Shown here: positions 33,438 to 44,803 of the stretch, in pieces | Layout: each line of letters begins with the position of its first letter | Position numbering within the stretch: position 1 is the first letter of the stretch | Source: Cryptomeria japonica | Taxonomy: Eukaryota > Streptophyta > Pinopsida > Cupressales > Cupressaceae | Reading direction: 5' to 3' | Length of the DNA stretch: 60,000 nucleotides | NCBI RefSeq assembly: GCF_030272615.1 | Contig: NC_081409.1 | Span: forward strand, 618,809,255-618,869,254 | Translations under genes and position numbers: made by a program | The notes under the pieces: generated by a model | What the model was told of the DNA's origin: nothing | The model's database searches: none | Seen by the model: only the letters and a program-made list of their open reading frames with translations

Positions 33438-36233
33438 ATGAAAGGGACAAGCTCAAAAGGGAAGTGAAAGGTTGTTGAAGTATCCAGTACCACGATGAAA
33501 AAATCAAAGGGTGAAGTCAGTGAGGCTCGAAGAAAATTAAACCAAGATATGATAGATCAGATGGGTTCTCCAGGAGCTAGGTCATGCAGAGCTAAGGAAA
33601 ATTTGCCTATTCGTGACCAACTAGAGGATAGATATAGAGAGATTAGATATGTACTCACAACAGTGCATGGGCATGAGTTATTTATTTTTCATTACCTCCG
33701 CAGGGATGAGCCTTTGCCAATTTCAAACCCATGGAATACTAATTTAGGTAGACTCGTGGTACCTAATATCTTTGTAAATATTGACTTATTAAAGCTCTTG
33801 GTAAGATATTATGATGGAAACAAATGATGCATTTTGTTGCTTGATGGGACTACTTTTGTTCACTTTGTAGTAGCTACAATTCAGGAGGTTTTTGTAGTGG
33901 ATCTAGAGGCAAATGTGCCTTTATCATTTGTGGAATTGGAAGAAGAATACAGAAAAATGGATACTACATATCAGGGTTGGAACCTCGCTATCCAGGTGGG
34001 AGGAGTTGAAGCTCCTGATGTAGAAAACATAGGACCACTAGTTTTAGCAGCACATATCCAGAGACATGATCCTAGAGCTTTTGATTTTTCTTCATACCTG
34101 GTGGACAGACTGGATGAAGGCTTCATGAACTTGAAAGATAGTCTAGACAAGCATTTCAAGCATTACTCGTTGTTAATGCATATTATTTTATTTTATAGGA
34201 GATTCAAGGGATTATGGTTAGAGGGTTTGAATGTATATACAGTAGGGAAGAATGGATAGGATTAACTAGTGGAGTTATGGGTTTCCATCTGGGATTACAG
34301 ATATGTGAATTCCCATTACCTCAAATTTGAGGAATTCTTTGTTAAACCAATTTTCCCGCTCTTTGGTGAGCCTCTTCAAGGATCATTTTCTAAGGATGTC
34401 AAGAAGTTTCTTAGGCCTCACAAGCACAAAAATCCAAAGGTTGATCACAATTGGGGTGATTGGCACTCATGCCAAAACTTCACTTTTGTTCGATAATATG
34501 AATTTGAGGGTTATCCCTATGTGTTACCAAAGCCTCCACCAGACAAGATTTCTTTTTTGGAAATTGTAAGGCAATTAAGTGTCTCTAATGCCAAAAATTT
34601 TGGAGATGCACACAAGTAAGCCTTCATCCCTGGTACACTTCATTTTAAAGATTTTAAAGTTGTATCTACGAAAGCATATGAAGTTATTGACAAGAAGTTG
34701 GTGGATGAATACAACCTGGTCTAGCACATGTCTAGAATGCATTATGATCCCGAGGGTTACATCCATAAAAGCAAGAAGAGGTAGGAGTTGGGAGATTATT
34801 TTCATTAGGAGGATGAATTTCAAGACACGTGTACAAATAAGGAGGATGAACAACTTACAAATGTTATGGAAAGCTTGGAAAAGAAACTAGAGGAGAGAAT
34901 GCAGAGATTAGAAAACATGGAGGAAGAACCAGCCCAAAGTGATTCAGGGGAAAATGAAGTAGCTTCCAAGCTCCAGGCACTTGAGAAACATTGAAGGCAG
35001 AAATAGATGAAAGAATGATAGAGCATGTTTCTTTTGTATCAGATAATCAACTCATAAAGTCTAAGGAGTTCAAATTATTCCTGTACCATTTCAAGGGTAA
35101 GAAATTAAGGGAAGTGGTGCCAAATATCACCCTGAGAATGAGGTAGAAATGAAGAAGAAGTTGAAGGAATATATTGATGTGGAAGTTGAGACTATGACCC
35201 CACAAAAGGGGATGCAACTACTAGTAGAGGCTGGGATAATTGTGCTTCCAGGTTGGGACCTAAGTGCCTCATTTATCTTTGATTCTCTGTTGCACTCAGA
35301 CAACAAGGATCTGAAATTAAACATCCAAGGAGTAAAAGATACTTTTATTGGATCAAGGTATGATCAGAATGAGGAAGAAATGTTGTTATGGGCCTTATAA
35401 CCTCCCCATAAAAGGCCAAAAATCATAGATGTGGATAAAGCTTTTGGTCACATGATGACCTTGAAAGTTGGAGAGGTAGATCCTATGCTCACGAGTGACA
35501 TAGGTATTAATATTTCAAAATTCAACAAGGCCTAGATGAAACATGAGATAGAAGAGAAGAATAAATATAAGGCCTTATATGAAGAAACCCTGAAGAGGAG
35601 TGGGCACCCGATCCCTCAAATTACTGATTTAGGAGGTCAATGGAAGAAAATTTTTGAAAAATTAGCTTATGAGCATATTAAGTTGAAGAAGGAGATGAAG
35701 AGAATCAGGGTTGACACTGCTTGTGTTTTGCTGAGTAAAAGATATGAGAATATGGAGAAAGTGTTGGACGAGTTCTGGGAAGTATATTAGAAGAACATGG
35801 ACAATATGGTTTCAAACACTAGAATTTGAGATAGACTTAACTTGTTGCTACAATATGCACCGACCAGGGAAAAAGTAAAGAAGAAGGTTTAGGGTTTGCT
35901 TGACACACATGATGAAATCACAAAGGAATTGAAATCTGAATTCGACGAGTACCAGCAAATTGTTTAGTGTGGGTTCCTCGTTTGGTAGACGATGCAGGGG
36001 TAATTAAAGATAAGACCATATGGCTTTTGGAGTGTAAGTCTTTACTTAGTGCAGCCCAAGCCATTGCCAAAACAGATATCCTTGATATGAATGACATGGC
36101 CGACCAGTTAGAGAACTTCTACACGATTGAGAACGCAGCCATGGATGCGATCTTCAATGCCACAACCTACAAGGATGTGGGCTATTTGCGGCATATTCAT
36201 AAGTGTGGACAGTGGTTGGATCAAAATTCTTAG
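33438..36233 (+). pseudogene. Unknown protein encoded inside the Gypsy-B 5' LTR
   Basis: The frame starts at an ATG (MKGTSSKGK in both LTR copies) and would encode about 900 residues. Recognisable stretches, in order, are EARRKLNQDM, FHYLRRDEPLP, LVVPNIFVNIDLLKLLVRYY, CILLDGTTF-type sequence, FDFSSYLVDRLDEG, KFEEFFVKPIFPLFGEPL, KVDHNWGDWHSCQNF, a Glu/Lys-rich coiled-coil-like part, TPQKGMQLLVEAGIIVLPGW, and a helical C-terminus (GQWKKIFEKLAYEHIKLKKE). I recognise no known domain. It is broken by stops and frameshifts. Compared with the 3' copy it lacks about 100 bp near 33993 and about 40 bp near 34990. Tat elements such as Ogre have an ORF1 before gag, but there it follows the primer-binding site. 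Confidence 0.7.
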
Positions 36234-37234
36234 TTCCTTGTTCTAGTTTTTGTAATCTAATTGATGATTTAGTTAAGTTATTTAGTTGCTATTCAGTTAG
36301 TTGTTAGGATAATGGAAGGTTCTGTCCTTCTATTCATATCTCTTAGCATATATATTTATAAAGATTCATTTTGTATGTAAAGACAACTGGTATTTAGAAA
36401 AAACATACTACCTGGTAGGACTGCAAGTTATATGTATTAGGGAAGTCTATAGAACAAAGAGGTATCTTTTTATGCAAATAGATTTTAATGGAGTATCTTC
36501 AAGTGTAGCTTGTGTATGCAAATCATCTCTTAAGGATTAATATATGAAGGTTCATTGTTTCTTTTCATAAGTATTGTGTATACTTCTGTGTTGATGAGTT
36601 ATTTTGTCCTCTTGATAAATCTATCATATGATTGGCTATGATGTGCCATCACATGTTGTTACATTAAATATGAGATTGGGTTCTTCATTGTTGTGTAACA
36701 CATACTAAAATCTTCATAGTTGATGAGTAATATTGTCATAGGAGTTGATAGGATTTTTTGTCCACAAAGTGTCATTAATACCCCTGGATAGAGGCACTGG
36801 TCTGCTATTTATCTTTTAAGTTTTTGATGGGTCATGCATTCAAGGTCCTTGATAGAGAAACATTCTTCCTCAATTCTATATGAACTGATCTTTACATATT
36901 TCTTTTAAGTCTTGAAAAACATTCTTAGTCTCACAATACTATTATAATCATTTTCATTTCTTTTCAAAGGCATTTACTTAAAGCACATAATAAAGCATAA
37001 ATTATAGAACAATAATTTGCCAGTTTTTTTTTTTTTGCTAAAAGGCTTAAATCCACTTTAAATAATCTCTTTTGTGCTTGAGAGGAAAAGGTATACCCAC
37101 CTAGGTTCAGTGGAGCCTAAAGTACAGAGGGATTTAGTCTTTGACTATCCCTGTTTGTCAGCCAAGGCTGATTGGACTGCTTGAGGATTTGGCAAACCCT
37201 TAAGTTTTCCAATATATGGTTTTGGGAACCAACA
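36234..37234 (+). other. Gypsy-B LTR promoter, R and U5 region
   Basis: No gene. A TATA-like TTTATAAAG at 36355-36363 lies about 870 bp before the LTR end and is the best candidate for the genomic-RNA promoter, downstream of the LTR ORF. A T run is at 37026-37037. The corresponding part of the 3' LTR is missing from the window, so conservation cannot be checked. Confidence 0.45.
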
Positions 37235-37237
37235 GAT

Positions 37238-37255
37238 TGGTGACTCTGTTGGGGA
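37238..37255 (+). other. Gypsy-B primer-binding site, tRNA-Arg-like
   Basis: TGGTGACTCTGTTGGGGA lies three bases after the LTR end. The complement of a plant tRNA-Arg 3' end is TGGCGACTCCACTGGGGA as I recall it, a match of 14 of 18; three of the four differences are C-to-T. Tat elements of the Ogre type use this primer. The site fixes the LTR end and therefore puts the upstream ORF inside the LTR. Confidence 0.75.
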
Positions 37256-37489
37256 AGTGTGATAAGAAATATTCAAAATTTTTGGTGGTTTCATTTCAGA
37301 CTTTGTTGGAGGAAAAAGCCCAGAAGATTAGTAAAAGATATTATTCCTCTTAGGAGGTGGTGACTCTACATGTGATACATGAGTAATAGTTGGTATGTTG
37401 AGAAAATAAGAGAAACTCCTAGAAATTTGTCATTAAGATTTATGCAGGGGAGGATGTCTCTGGACAAAGGACAGGAAGATCTTGTTTAG

Positions 37490-39520
37490 TTGATCCCCAA
37501 GAAAAGGAACAAAGGGAAAAAATCAAACATGGCATTTGAAGGATATAAGAGATTTCCTAGTAGGGACGAAGATTCTTCGTCTGCTGGAAAATCTGAGAAT
37601 AGAGAGGAGAATCCTTTTTATAAAATAAATCCAAAGGATAATAGACATAGCCATGAAGAGATCATGAATTCTGAGGAACAAGAAGAAAAACAATGGGATG
37701 ATCTTATTCTTAAGATGGCTGATATGAGTGCTAATGATGCCAAGATAGCAAGGGAAATTAAAAGGCAACCAGATTGGGTGTTATAGAAACTAGGAATAGA
37801 GAGAAATAATATTTCAAGCCCCAAGACAAACAAAGTAGGAGAAGAGAGAGGTGAAACAAGTAGACAAGTAGTTCCAAAATATAGTCCCCCTCATATGAGG
37901 AGAATGAACCAGCCTTTTGTAACCTATGACAACCCATTGGTGAGTGAGAATAGAAGATGGAGGGATGTGCATAGGGATCAAAGTGAATAGAGGTCAGAGG
38001 ATGGAAGAAGGAATGGAGATGGGGAAAATTATGGGAACCAGATTAACACAAATAGGGGCAACCATATAGGAAATAATGGGTGTGGCAACAATCAAAATAA
38101 TGGATAAAATAGAGGTAACAATGGCAATCATGGAAGTGGAAATGGTGGAGGTAGGAACAATAGTAACAATAATGGCAATAATAATGGGGGTGGAAACAAT
38201 GGTAATAACAGAAACTATGGAAACAATAGTGGAATTATGAACAATCAAAGCCATCATGTTGGCAGGCAACCCTTTATCATTGAAAGGTACAGACAATTGG
38301 ATTTCACCAGCATTGTTGGTTACCCAAATCAAATTACTAATGATTTGAGATTAGCAATCCCAAAAATTTTAGAAAATGAAGTTGATTCAGCAGAGCAGCA
38401 TGTTATTAATGTAAAAAATATCATCGAAGAATTTTAGATTCCTCATGAAGATGTATTCATGAAGTTGTTGGTCTAGTCTTCGATAGAGGATGCAGGGGAA
38501 TGGTATAGAAGCCTTCCTGACATATGTATTTGAAGCTAGCAGGAATTTGTGACACTATTCTTGGAAGAATTTGGAGATCACAATGATCCTTCATTTGCAT
38601 CCCATGAATTAACAAGCATAAGGAAGAATCAAAATGAATCAGTTGTTGAATTTAACAAAAAATTTAATAAAGTATTAATTAGAATACCCAAAGATGTCAG
38701 ACCAGTTGATTCATTTTTAATTTTTATTTAAGTGCTTTTGATAGCAAAACTCATTATGAGATTTTATCTCATAGACCTAACACTTTACAACAATCATTCA
38801 AAACAATTCCTTATACTATTGAAAATAATAGGAAGGTGGCTAGGAAAGTTGCTAAGAGAGATGATCCAAATCTCTACAACTCCAGGGTTCCCACGAAAGA
38901 TGATCTTACTCAGATCATGGACATGCGGACTTAAAGGGTAAACCAAATCATAATGAAAGGCCACCATATAGGAACAATAAGAAAATAAGTTACAATAGGC
39001 CGAGGTTGCATGACATGTCATATAACACAAATTAGAAAGATGGAAAACCAGTAAAACCAAATACCAACAAAGAGACTCCTGACCCACTAAAGAAAAATAC
39101 AAAATTTGTAGATGAGTATCCATGGTGTGATGTATGTAATCTGCCTCATGCTGCAAAACAGTGCATAATTGCCCAGGGCTTGATAGAAGAGGAAGATAAA
39201 AATGAAGATTATGAACCAACTATGAATGCCCTCTCATATGATCCATATTGGGGAAGAAATAAGGTTTTATCTAAAGAAGAAGAATATTCTAATGTGCATC
39301 AAAGAAGAGAAAATTTGCAATATGGTATACAACAAGTTTTTTCTGATGATGATGAAGATATCCCTGCCTTGAAAAAATTGTTTTAGGAGAAAGCAGTGTC
39401 TTCTTTGAGAAATCTGATTGAAGAGGAGAAGAAAGCTTTTACTATTGTAGTTGTGGAACAAGTAAAAAGTAATTACCAACTAAGGAATAGGAATGTAAAT
39501 AATGAGTAAGGAAAGCTAGC
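37490..39520 (+). pseudogene. Gypsy-B gag
   Basis: An open N-terminal part at 37490-37786 (basic and acidic, no domain) leads into an Asn/Gly-rich stretch at about 38030-38235 with runs like GNNNGGGNNGNN. The capsid-like region follows (38237-38731 and onward), with IIERYRQLDFTSIVGYP, EEFGDHNDPSF and ESVVEFNKKFNKVL. A zinc knuckle CDVCNLPHAAKQC is at 39126-39164. Stops and frameshifts split the frame several times (for example near 37784, 38436 and 38730). The RNA-packaging role is known for the family. Confidence 0.8.
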
Positions 39521-40352
39521 AGGTATCTTCGCCAAGGTCACAAAATCGGGTGGAACCAACAGTAACGTGGCCAAGGGCAAGGATGTAGGTGCCAAGAGAG
39601 GGGAAGAACTGGGAAAAACTAAACAAATTGAAATGCCAAATTTGGTCAAACCATTTGAGAGGAAACAAACCAGTAAACCTTCTTCAAACTATGGAACTTT
39701 CTAGTCTCAAGCATTGTCTCAGGTAAAAGTTTTGATGCCTTTGCTAGAAGTGATAAATTTTTTGAAATATAAGGATGAGACCCTGAAGATTATATCAAAT
39801 GTTGGTGATACAAGCAAACATGTTTCTAGATTGAAAGAGGATCCTCCAGTTATCTACTTAGGCATGTCTATCACAAAAATCCTCACACAGGTTGATCCAT
39901 TCTATTTGACATTGTTAATTATCAATAAAATGGTCAGGAACTGTATGATAGATTCAGGGGCAGTAGTGAACATCATGCCTGAAGATGTCACAAGAGAGCT
40001 CGGGATGCATGTTGACACACCTTATGTTAAGTGTTATGCCATGGACAATAGGTCTATACCTATGGTGGGTATTATGAAAGATGTGGAGTTCAGGTTTCCA
40101 GCTTGCCCAGATACCACATATAAAATAGACATCACTATGGTGCAAGTTTCTGCGAACTATGGAATGTTGTTGTCCAGGAAATGGTCAAATTTGGTAGCTG
40201 GTCATGTTCAGATCTATCTATCCTATGCTACCATTCCAGTCCAAGGGACAACGATGAGGATAAACAGAGAGCCAACATCCCCATATCTCATAGAAGAGGT
40301 TGATCCTGATGAAGCAAATTACTTTTGTCATTCAGATATGGATAAATTTTAG
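39521..40352 (+). pseudogene. Gypsy-B aspartic protease
   Basis: The protease would cut the polyprotein. The open frame at 39714-40352 shows the active site CMIDSGAVVNIMPEDV (Asp-Ser-Gly at 39951-39959) and a later hydrophobic part ending MLLSRKWSNLVAGHVQIYLS. The frame stops with TAG at 40350. An upstream stop near 39702 separates it from a Lys-rich linker. The catalytic residues look intact. Confidence 0.82.
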
Positions 40353-40833
40353 GTAAGTATTTCTAAACCTCTAGAGATCAGTAAAGTTACACAAACAATT
40401 AAACAAAATGAAAACTTAATTTGGAAATTATACTTTGATGGTGCCTACAGTAAGGAAGCAAATGGAGTAGGAGTTGTACTTATTTCACCTAATGAATTTT
40501 TTTTTAAAATACTCTTTCTTGTTAACCTTTGAATGTACTAATAATTTTGTTGAATATGAGGCCCTCTTATTAGGTCTTAAACTAGTGAATAAGCATGGTA
40601 TCAAGTTACTAATGGTTTATGGTGATTCAAAATTAGCCATTTCACAAGTTAGAGGCAAATTTGCTGCAAAAAATGAAAAATTAAGAAACTACATGAACAA
40701 AGTTTGGGATCACATTGAATTATTTGACGCCTTCTCCATCAATTGGACTGAGAGATCCAACAATATTTGGGCAGACTTCATGGAAAAATTGGCTATCAAG
40801 CACAATGACATCCCTTTGGATGACATTACCTAA
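40353..40833 (+). pseudogene. Gypsy-B archaeal-type RNase H placed before RT
   Basis: RNase H degrades RNA in RNA-DNA hybrids. The domain starts WKLYFDGAYSKEANGVGV at about 40421, then shifts frame in an eight-T run near 40500 and continues in the open frame from 40474 with CTNNFVEYEALLLGL, MVYGDSKLAIS and NNIWADFMEKLA. All four acidic positions (in YFDGA, EYEAL, YGDSK and WADF) are present. It lies between protease and RT, with a 200 bp linker to RT. In Gypsy-A, in this same window, the equivalent domain lies between RNase H and integrase. Confidence 0.82.
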
Positions 40834-41045
40834 GTGGAGATTAAGACCAGAGCGTCAATACTTGATAATGTAAAAAGTTGGCAAGTTTTTTATGATGATA
40901 GGGATTTACTAAAAAAAATATTTTGTGAAGATCAGTATGAGCACCAGCGGATTGATTGGAATGGACTTGTGGATGACAAAGATGACAAGCAACTGTACTT
41001 GGGCAGGAAGTATTGTAGCTAAAAACTAATAAAATCCCAAAAGGA

Positions 41046-42204
41046 TTGATAGAGCTTGAAAGAATGTTTGATAATAAAGATCTAACGAATTTCAGACCTA
41101 ATTTAGGAGCATGTGAGGAGGTCGAAAAGGTAAACTTAGGAAGTGAAAGCAACCCAAGAGAAGTGTATATTGGAAGGAAGCTCACACCAAAAATTAGAAC
41201 AAAATTGATTAATCTGCTGAGGAAGTATATGCATGTTTTCACTTGGTCATATGATGACCTTAAAGCATACAGGAAAGATTTGTTCCATCATGAGATACCT
41301 TTGAAGCCTAATGCAAAACCTTTCAGACAAAAGAAAAGGCCTATAAATCCTACCTTGGCTCCTAAGATGGAGGAGGAGTTAATGAAAATGAGAAATGCAA
41401 GGATTATAGAGCCTATAAGGCACTCAACATGAGTATCAAATTTAGTACCAGTAAGAAAGAAAAATGGTGATATTAGGCTATGTGTAGATTTCATAAATCT
41501 AAATGTTTCATCTTTGAAAGATAACTTTTCTTTGCCTAACATGGAATCTTTGTTGCAGAAGGTCACATGGATGAGTTGTTATCTATAATGGATGGCTTCT
41601 CAATCTATAATCAAGTCAAAGTTAGGGAAGCAGAAAAGTTCAAAACTACTTTCACTACACCTTGGGGTACCTATGTTTATGCTAGGATGCCTTTTGGATT
41701 GACAAATGCAAGAGCTACATTCTAGAGAGATATGGATGTGGCCTTTGAGGGCATGATTGATTGTATCTTAGCAGTATATTAGGATGATATGACTGCTTAC
41801 TCTAAAAAGGCAGAAAATCATTGTGATGATATGGAATTCTTTTTATTAGATCACTAGAATATGGCATATCTTTGAATCCTAAAAAATGTCACTTTGGGGT
41901 TACTGAAGGAAAATTATTATGTCACATTGTCTCAAAAAATGGGGTTAGAATTGATCCAGAAAGGATTGATGCTATTGATAAAATTCAAATTCCAAAAACT
42001 GTTAAAGCAATCCAATCTTTCTTTGGTCAAATTAACTTTGTGAGAAGGTTTGTTTTGAATTTCTTTGAAATCATAAAGCCTATTGATAAAATGTTGAAAA
42101 AGGGTGCTGAAATAAAATGTACTAATGAAGCTCTTGAAGATTTTGTAAATATCAAAAGAGCCATCAAGGAAGCCCCTATTTTAAAATCACTACTGCTGAA
42201 ATAA
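41046..42204 (+). pseudogene. Gypsy-B reverse transcriptase
   Basis: RT motifs can be followed through three frames. An open frame at 41046-41432 has LGSESNPREVYIGRKLTP and HEIPLKPNAKPFRQKKRPI. Next come RLCVDFINLN, MDGFSIYNQV and RMPFGLTNARATF, with a frameshift near 41575. The catalytic motif near 41777 reads Tyr-stop-Asp-Asp, because TAG replaces the usual Leu codon. The thumb (MNPKKCHFGVTEGKLL, 41872-42204) is open. It is inactive. Confidence 0.87.
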
Positions 42205-43869
42205 AATACTATTGCTGTTGTCATGTTACAAAAAAATGAGGAGGGCCATGAATAGCCAGTGGCATTTTTTAGCAAAACATTACAAGCATTAGAATTGAAT
42301 TATGATTTGAATGAAAAATGGGCTTATGCTCTTGTGAAAGCTGTGAAATCTTTTAGACCCTATTTAGTTGGTGCCACCATTATTGCCTATGTGCTAAATG
42401 TTGCTGTTAAAGACATTTTTAGACAAACAAAAACTACTGGGAGAAGATGTAGAAGGATAAACCAGTTCCAAGAGTTCAATATTGATCTACAAATCACAAA
42501 ATTGGTAAGAGGTCAAGGTCTAGCGAAGTTGATGGTAGAATCCAATCTTAAAGTAGCACAAGTAAATCAGGTAGAGCTGGAGGATGTACAAATTAGCATT
42601 GAAAGGTGTCCATGTTATGCAAATATTGTATATTACCTGAAATACATGAAATGTCTAGATAATTTAAATGATAATCAGAAGAGAACTTTAAATCTTCAAA
42701 CATCTAGGTATGTATTACTTAATGGAGACCTATGCTGGAAGAATAGAGATGGTGTTCTTTTATTATGTTTAGATGAGTGTCAAGCCTCTATTGTTTTAAA
42801 AGATTTACATGAAGGTGTATGTGGGGGTCACTTCTCATCTAAGACTACTACTCATAAAATTCTTAATACCGGTTATTACTGGCCTCAAGTTTTCAAGGAT
42901 TTCCATACTTATATCCAGAAATGTGAGGCTTGTCAAAAGTTTTCAGGGAAGCTTAAGTATAATGGAGCCATTCCTCTCAAACCTATGCATACAGAGGAAC
43001 CATTTTAGATGTGGGGTATTGACTTCATAGGTGAGATAGAAAACAAATCTATAGTGGGAATAAATGGATTTTGGTGGCCACATATTATTTTACAAAGTGG
43101 GTTGAAGCCATTCCCACAAGACAAGCTACTAGCAAAGTTGTAATAAAGTTTCTTTTGGAAAATATTTTCACTAGATTTGGGGTACCTCAAAAGATTGTGG
43201 TAGATAATGGGATGTGCTTCAGATCATATGAGTTCTTTGATTTATGTGAAAACTATGGTATTACTTTGTCATATTCATCACCTTATCATCCTCAGGGAAA
43301 TGGACAAGCAAAATCTAGCAATAAAAACTTGTTGAAGATTATCAAAAGGATGTTAGGAAATAATAAGAAGGCTTGGGATTCAAAATTGGTCTTAGCAGTA
43401 TGGGTTGACAGAGTGATAGTTAAGAAATCCATAGGATTTGCTCCATATGAGCTGGTATATGGCAAAGAAGAATGATTAGCCTTAAACAATTTTCTCCCTG
43501 TTTACAAATTTATTACAAAGGAAGTTTCAGAAGAAGTAAACTTTATGGAAGACAGGTTGATGGAATTAGCTGAGTTGGATGAATGTAGAAGGGAAGCTTA
43601 GGAAAAAAACCTACAAAGATGGCAAATGGTAAAGGATTTACATGATAGGAAGGAATGTGACATTTCTTTTGAAGAAGGGGAATGGGTGTTAAAATGGAAT
43701 GCCAAAGATCAGGATAAAGGGAAGCATGGCAAGTTTGATGCACTCTAGCTAGGACCCTTCATCATTTCAGAAAAAAACTGGAGAAAACTCTTATTACCTG
43801 CAGGATACTAATGGTCAAGTGCAAGAGTTCCCAGTTCATGCTCAGTATCTTAAGCATTTTTTCTATTGA
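42205..43869 (+). pseudogene. Gypsy-B RNase H and integrase
   Basis: The retroviral-type RNase H is seen as PVAFFSKTLQALELNY and SFRPYLVGATIIAYV near 42255-42400. Integrase follows. Its HHCC finger is complete (HEGVCGGHF, then CEACQKF). The first Asp is in WGIDFIGEI, just after a TAG at 43006. The second is in VVDNGMCF. The third catalytic residue is Lys in place of Glu at 43311-43313 (NGQAKSSNK), a G-to-A change. A frameshift lies near 43070 and stops near 43474 and 43600. The C-terminal part with GKFDAL and LGPFIIS ends at TGA 43867-43869. Confidence 0.87.
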
Positions 43870-44012
43870 TGAGCAGGGAATATTTTTTGTATCATAATAG
43901 TTTTATTTTCTTGTTGCTTTTTGTTTTCAATTTTCATGTTGGTCTGCTTTCCAGCAATAACTAGGATCTTGCTATGTCCTTAAAGAGAACATACATCCCC
44001 AGAAAGAGCCAC
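43870..44012 (+). other. Gypsy-B 3' untranslated region
   Basis: A short stretch between the integrase stop and the 3' LTR. The bases just before the LTR, CCCCAGAAAGAGCCAC, are only partly purine. This is the expected place of the polypurine tract, but the match is weak. Confidence 0.5.
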
Positions 44013-44803
44013 TGTTAGCATATATTTTTAAAGAATATCTTATGCTATGTGGAGGCCTTTTTTCTTTTATCATATGAGTATTTATTGATGGTTTGTATGT
44101 GCAGGAACTTCATTAGCATAGATAAAGTTCTCAAAAGGATCAACTGTTTTAGGAGTATCAAGGTATCACTTGGGCACACTAAGGGCATGCACTAAGTATA
44201 GACTGCACAAGGAATCCATTATGGAAATTTTTGTCAGTAGAGAAGTCATTATGGTATGATCTAGGATTGTCTTCTAGTATGTATCAAAACCTGTGGGAAA
44301 AGGTTGGGATCACCAATATTCAGGATGGATGGCTCATTTGTGCTAGATTGCAAAATTTCAATTATTGGCATAAGCAATCCTGATAAAACAAAAGACGGAT
44401 GCATTGGAGTGCTTAAAAAATACTCAGCATGGTGCATGCTCTTGAATAAGTAATACCATCAGGATAGCTTGTTCTGATGAAGCAGAAGACTGTTATTTTC
44501 TATTGGCATATATCGGCTTATCGGTAAAATGTAGAAATTGTTATACGGATAACCTATGAAGCCATCGGTGTAACTTGTAACAATAAGGAAAAGTGGATCA
44601 TGTACTTATAGTATCGGGAGATCGGGAGTAATGAGAAAAATTTATCCTAATACCTGAAGACTCAAGGGAACTAAAGGCAGACCCATTGAAAAAGGAGACC
44701 ATATCGGACTGGTCCAAAAATGGTTAGGCCGATCCCCAATGACTTGAAGAATCAAAGGGTGGAGCTATCGGTATTACCTATACCAATAAAATAGACTCAG
44801 AGT
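44013..44803 (+). repeat. Gypsy-B 3' LTR, first part
   Basis: It starts TGTTAGCAT and matches 31809-32590. Sequence upstream of the two starts is unrelated, which confirms the LTR boundary. It ends in AGAGT (44799-44803), the target duplication of Element-C, and resumes at 52421. Confidence 0.9.

Larger units (their letters stand above)
31809..37234 (+). repeat. Gypsy-B 5' LTR (5.4 kb)
   Basis: It starts TGTTAGCAC directly after the DRM fragment and ends GAACCAACA just before a tRNA-Arg-like primer-binding site. The left boundary is confirmed by the start of homology with 44013. The right boundary is inferred from the primer-binding site, because the 3' copy is truncated. U3 holds a long reading frame (33438-36233). 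The stretch 32100-33200 is rich in short atcggga and gataccgat motifs. Confidence 0.82.
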
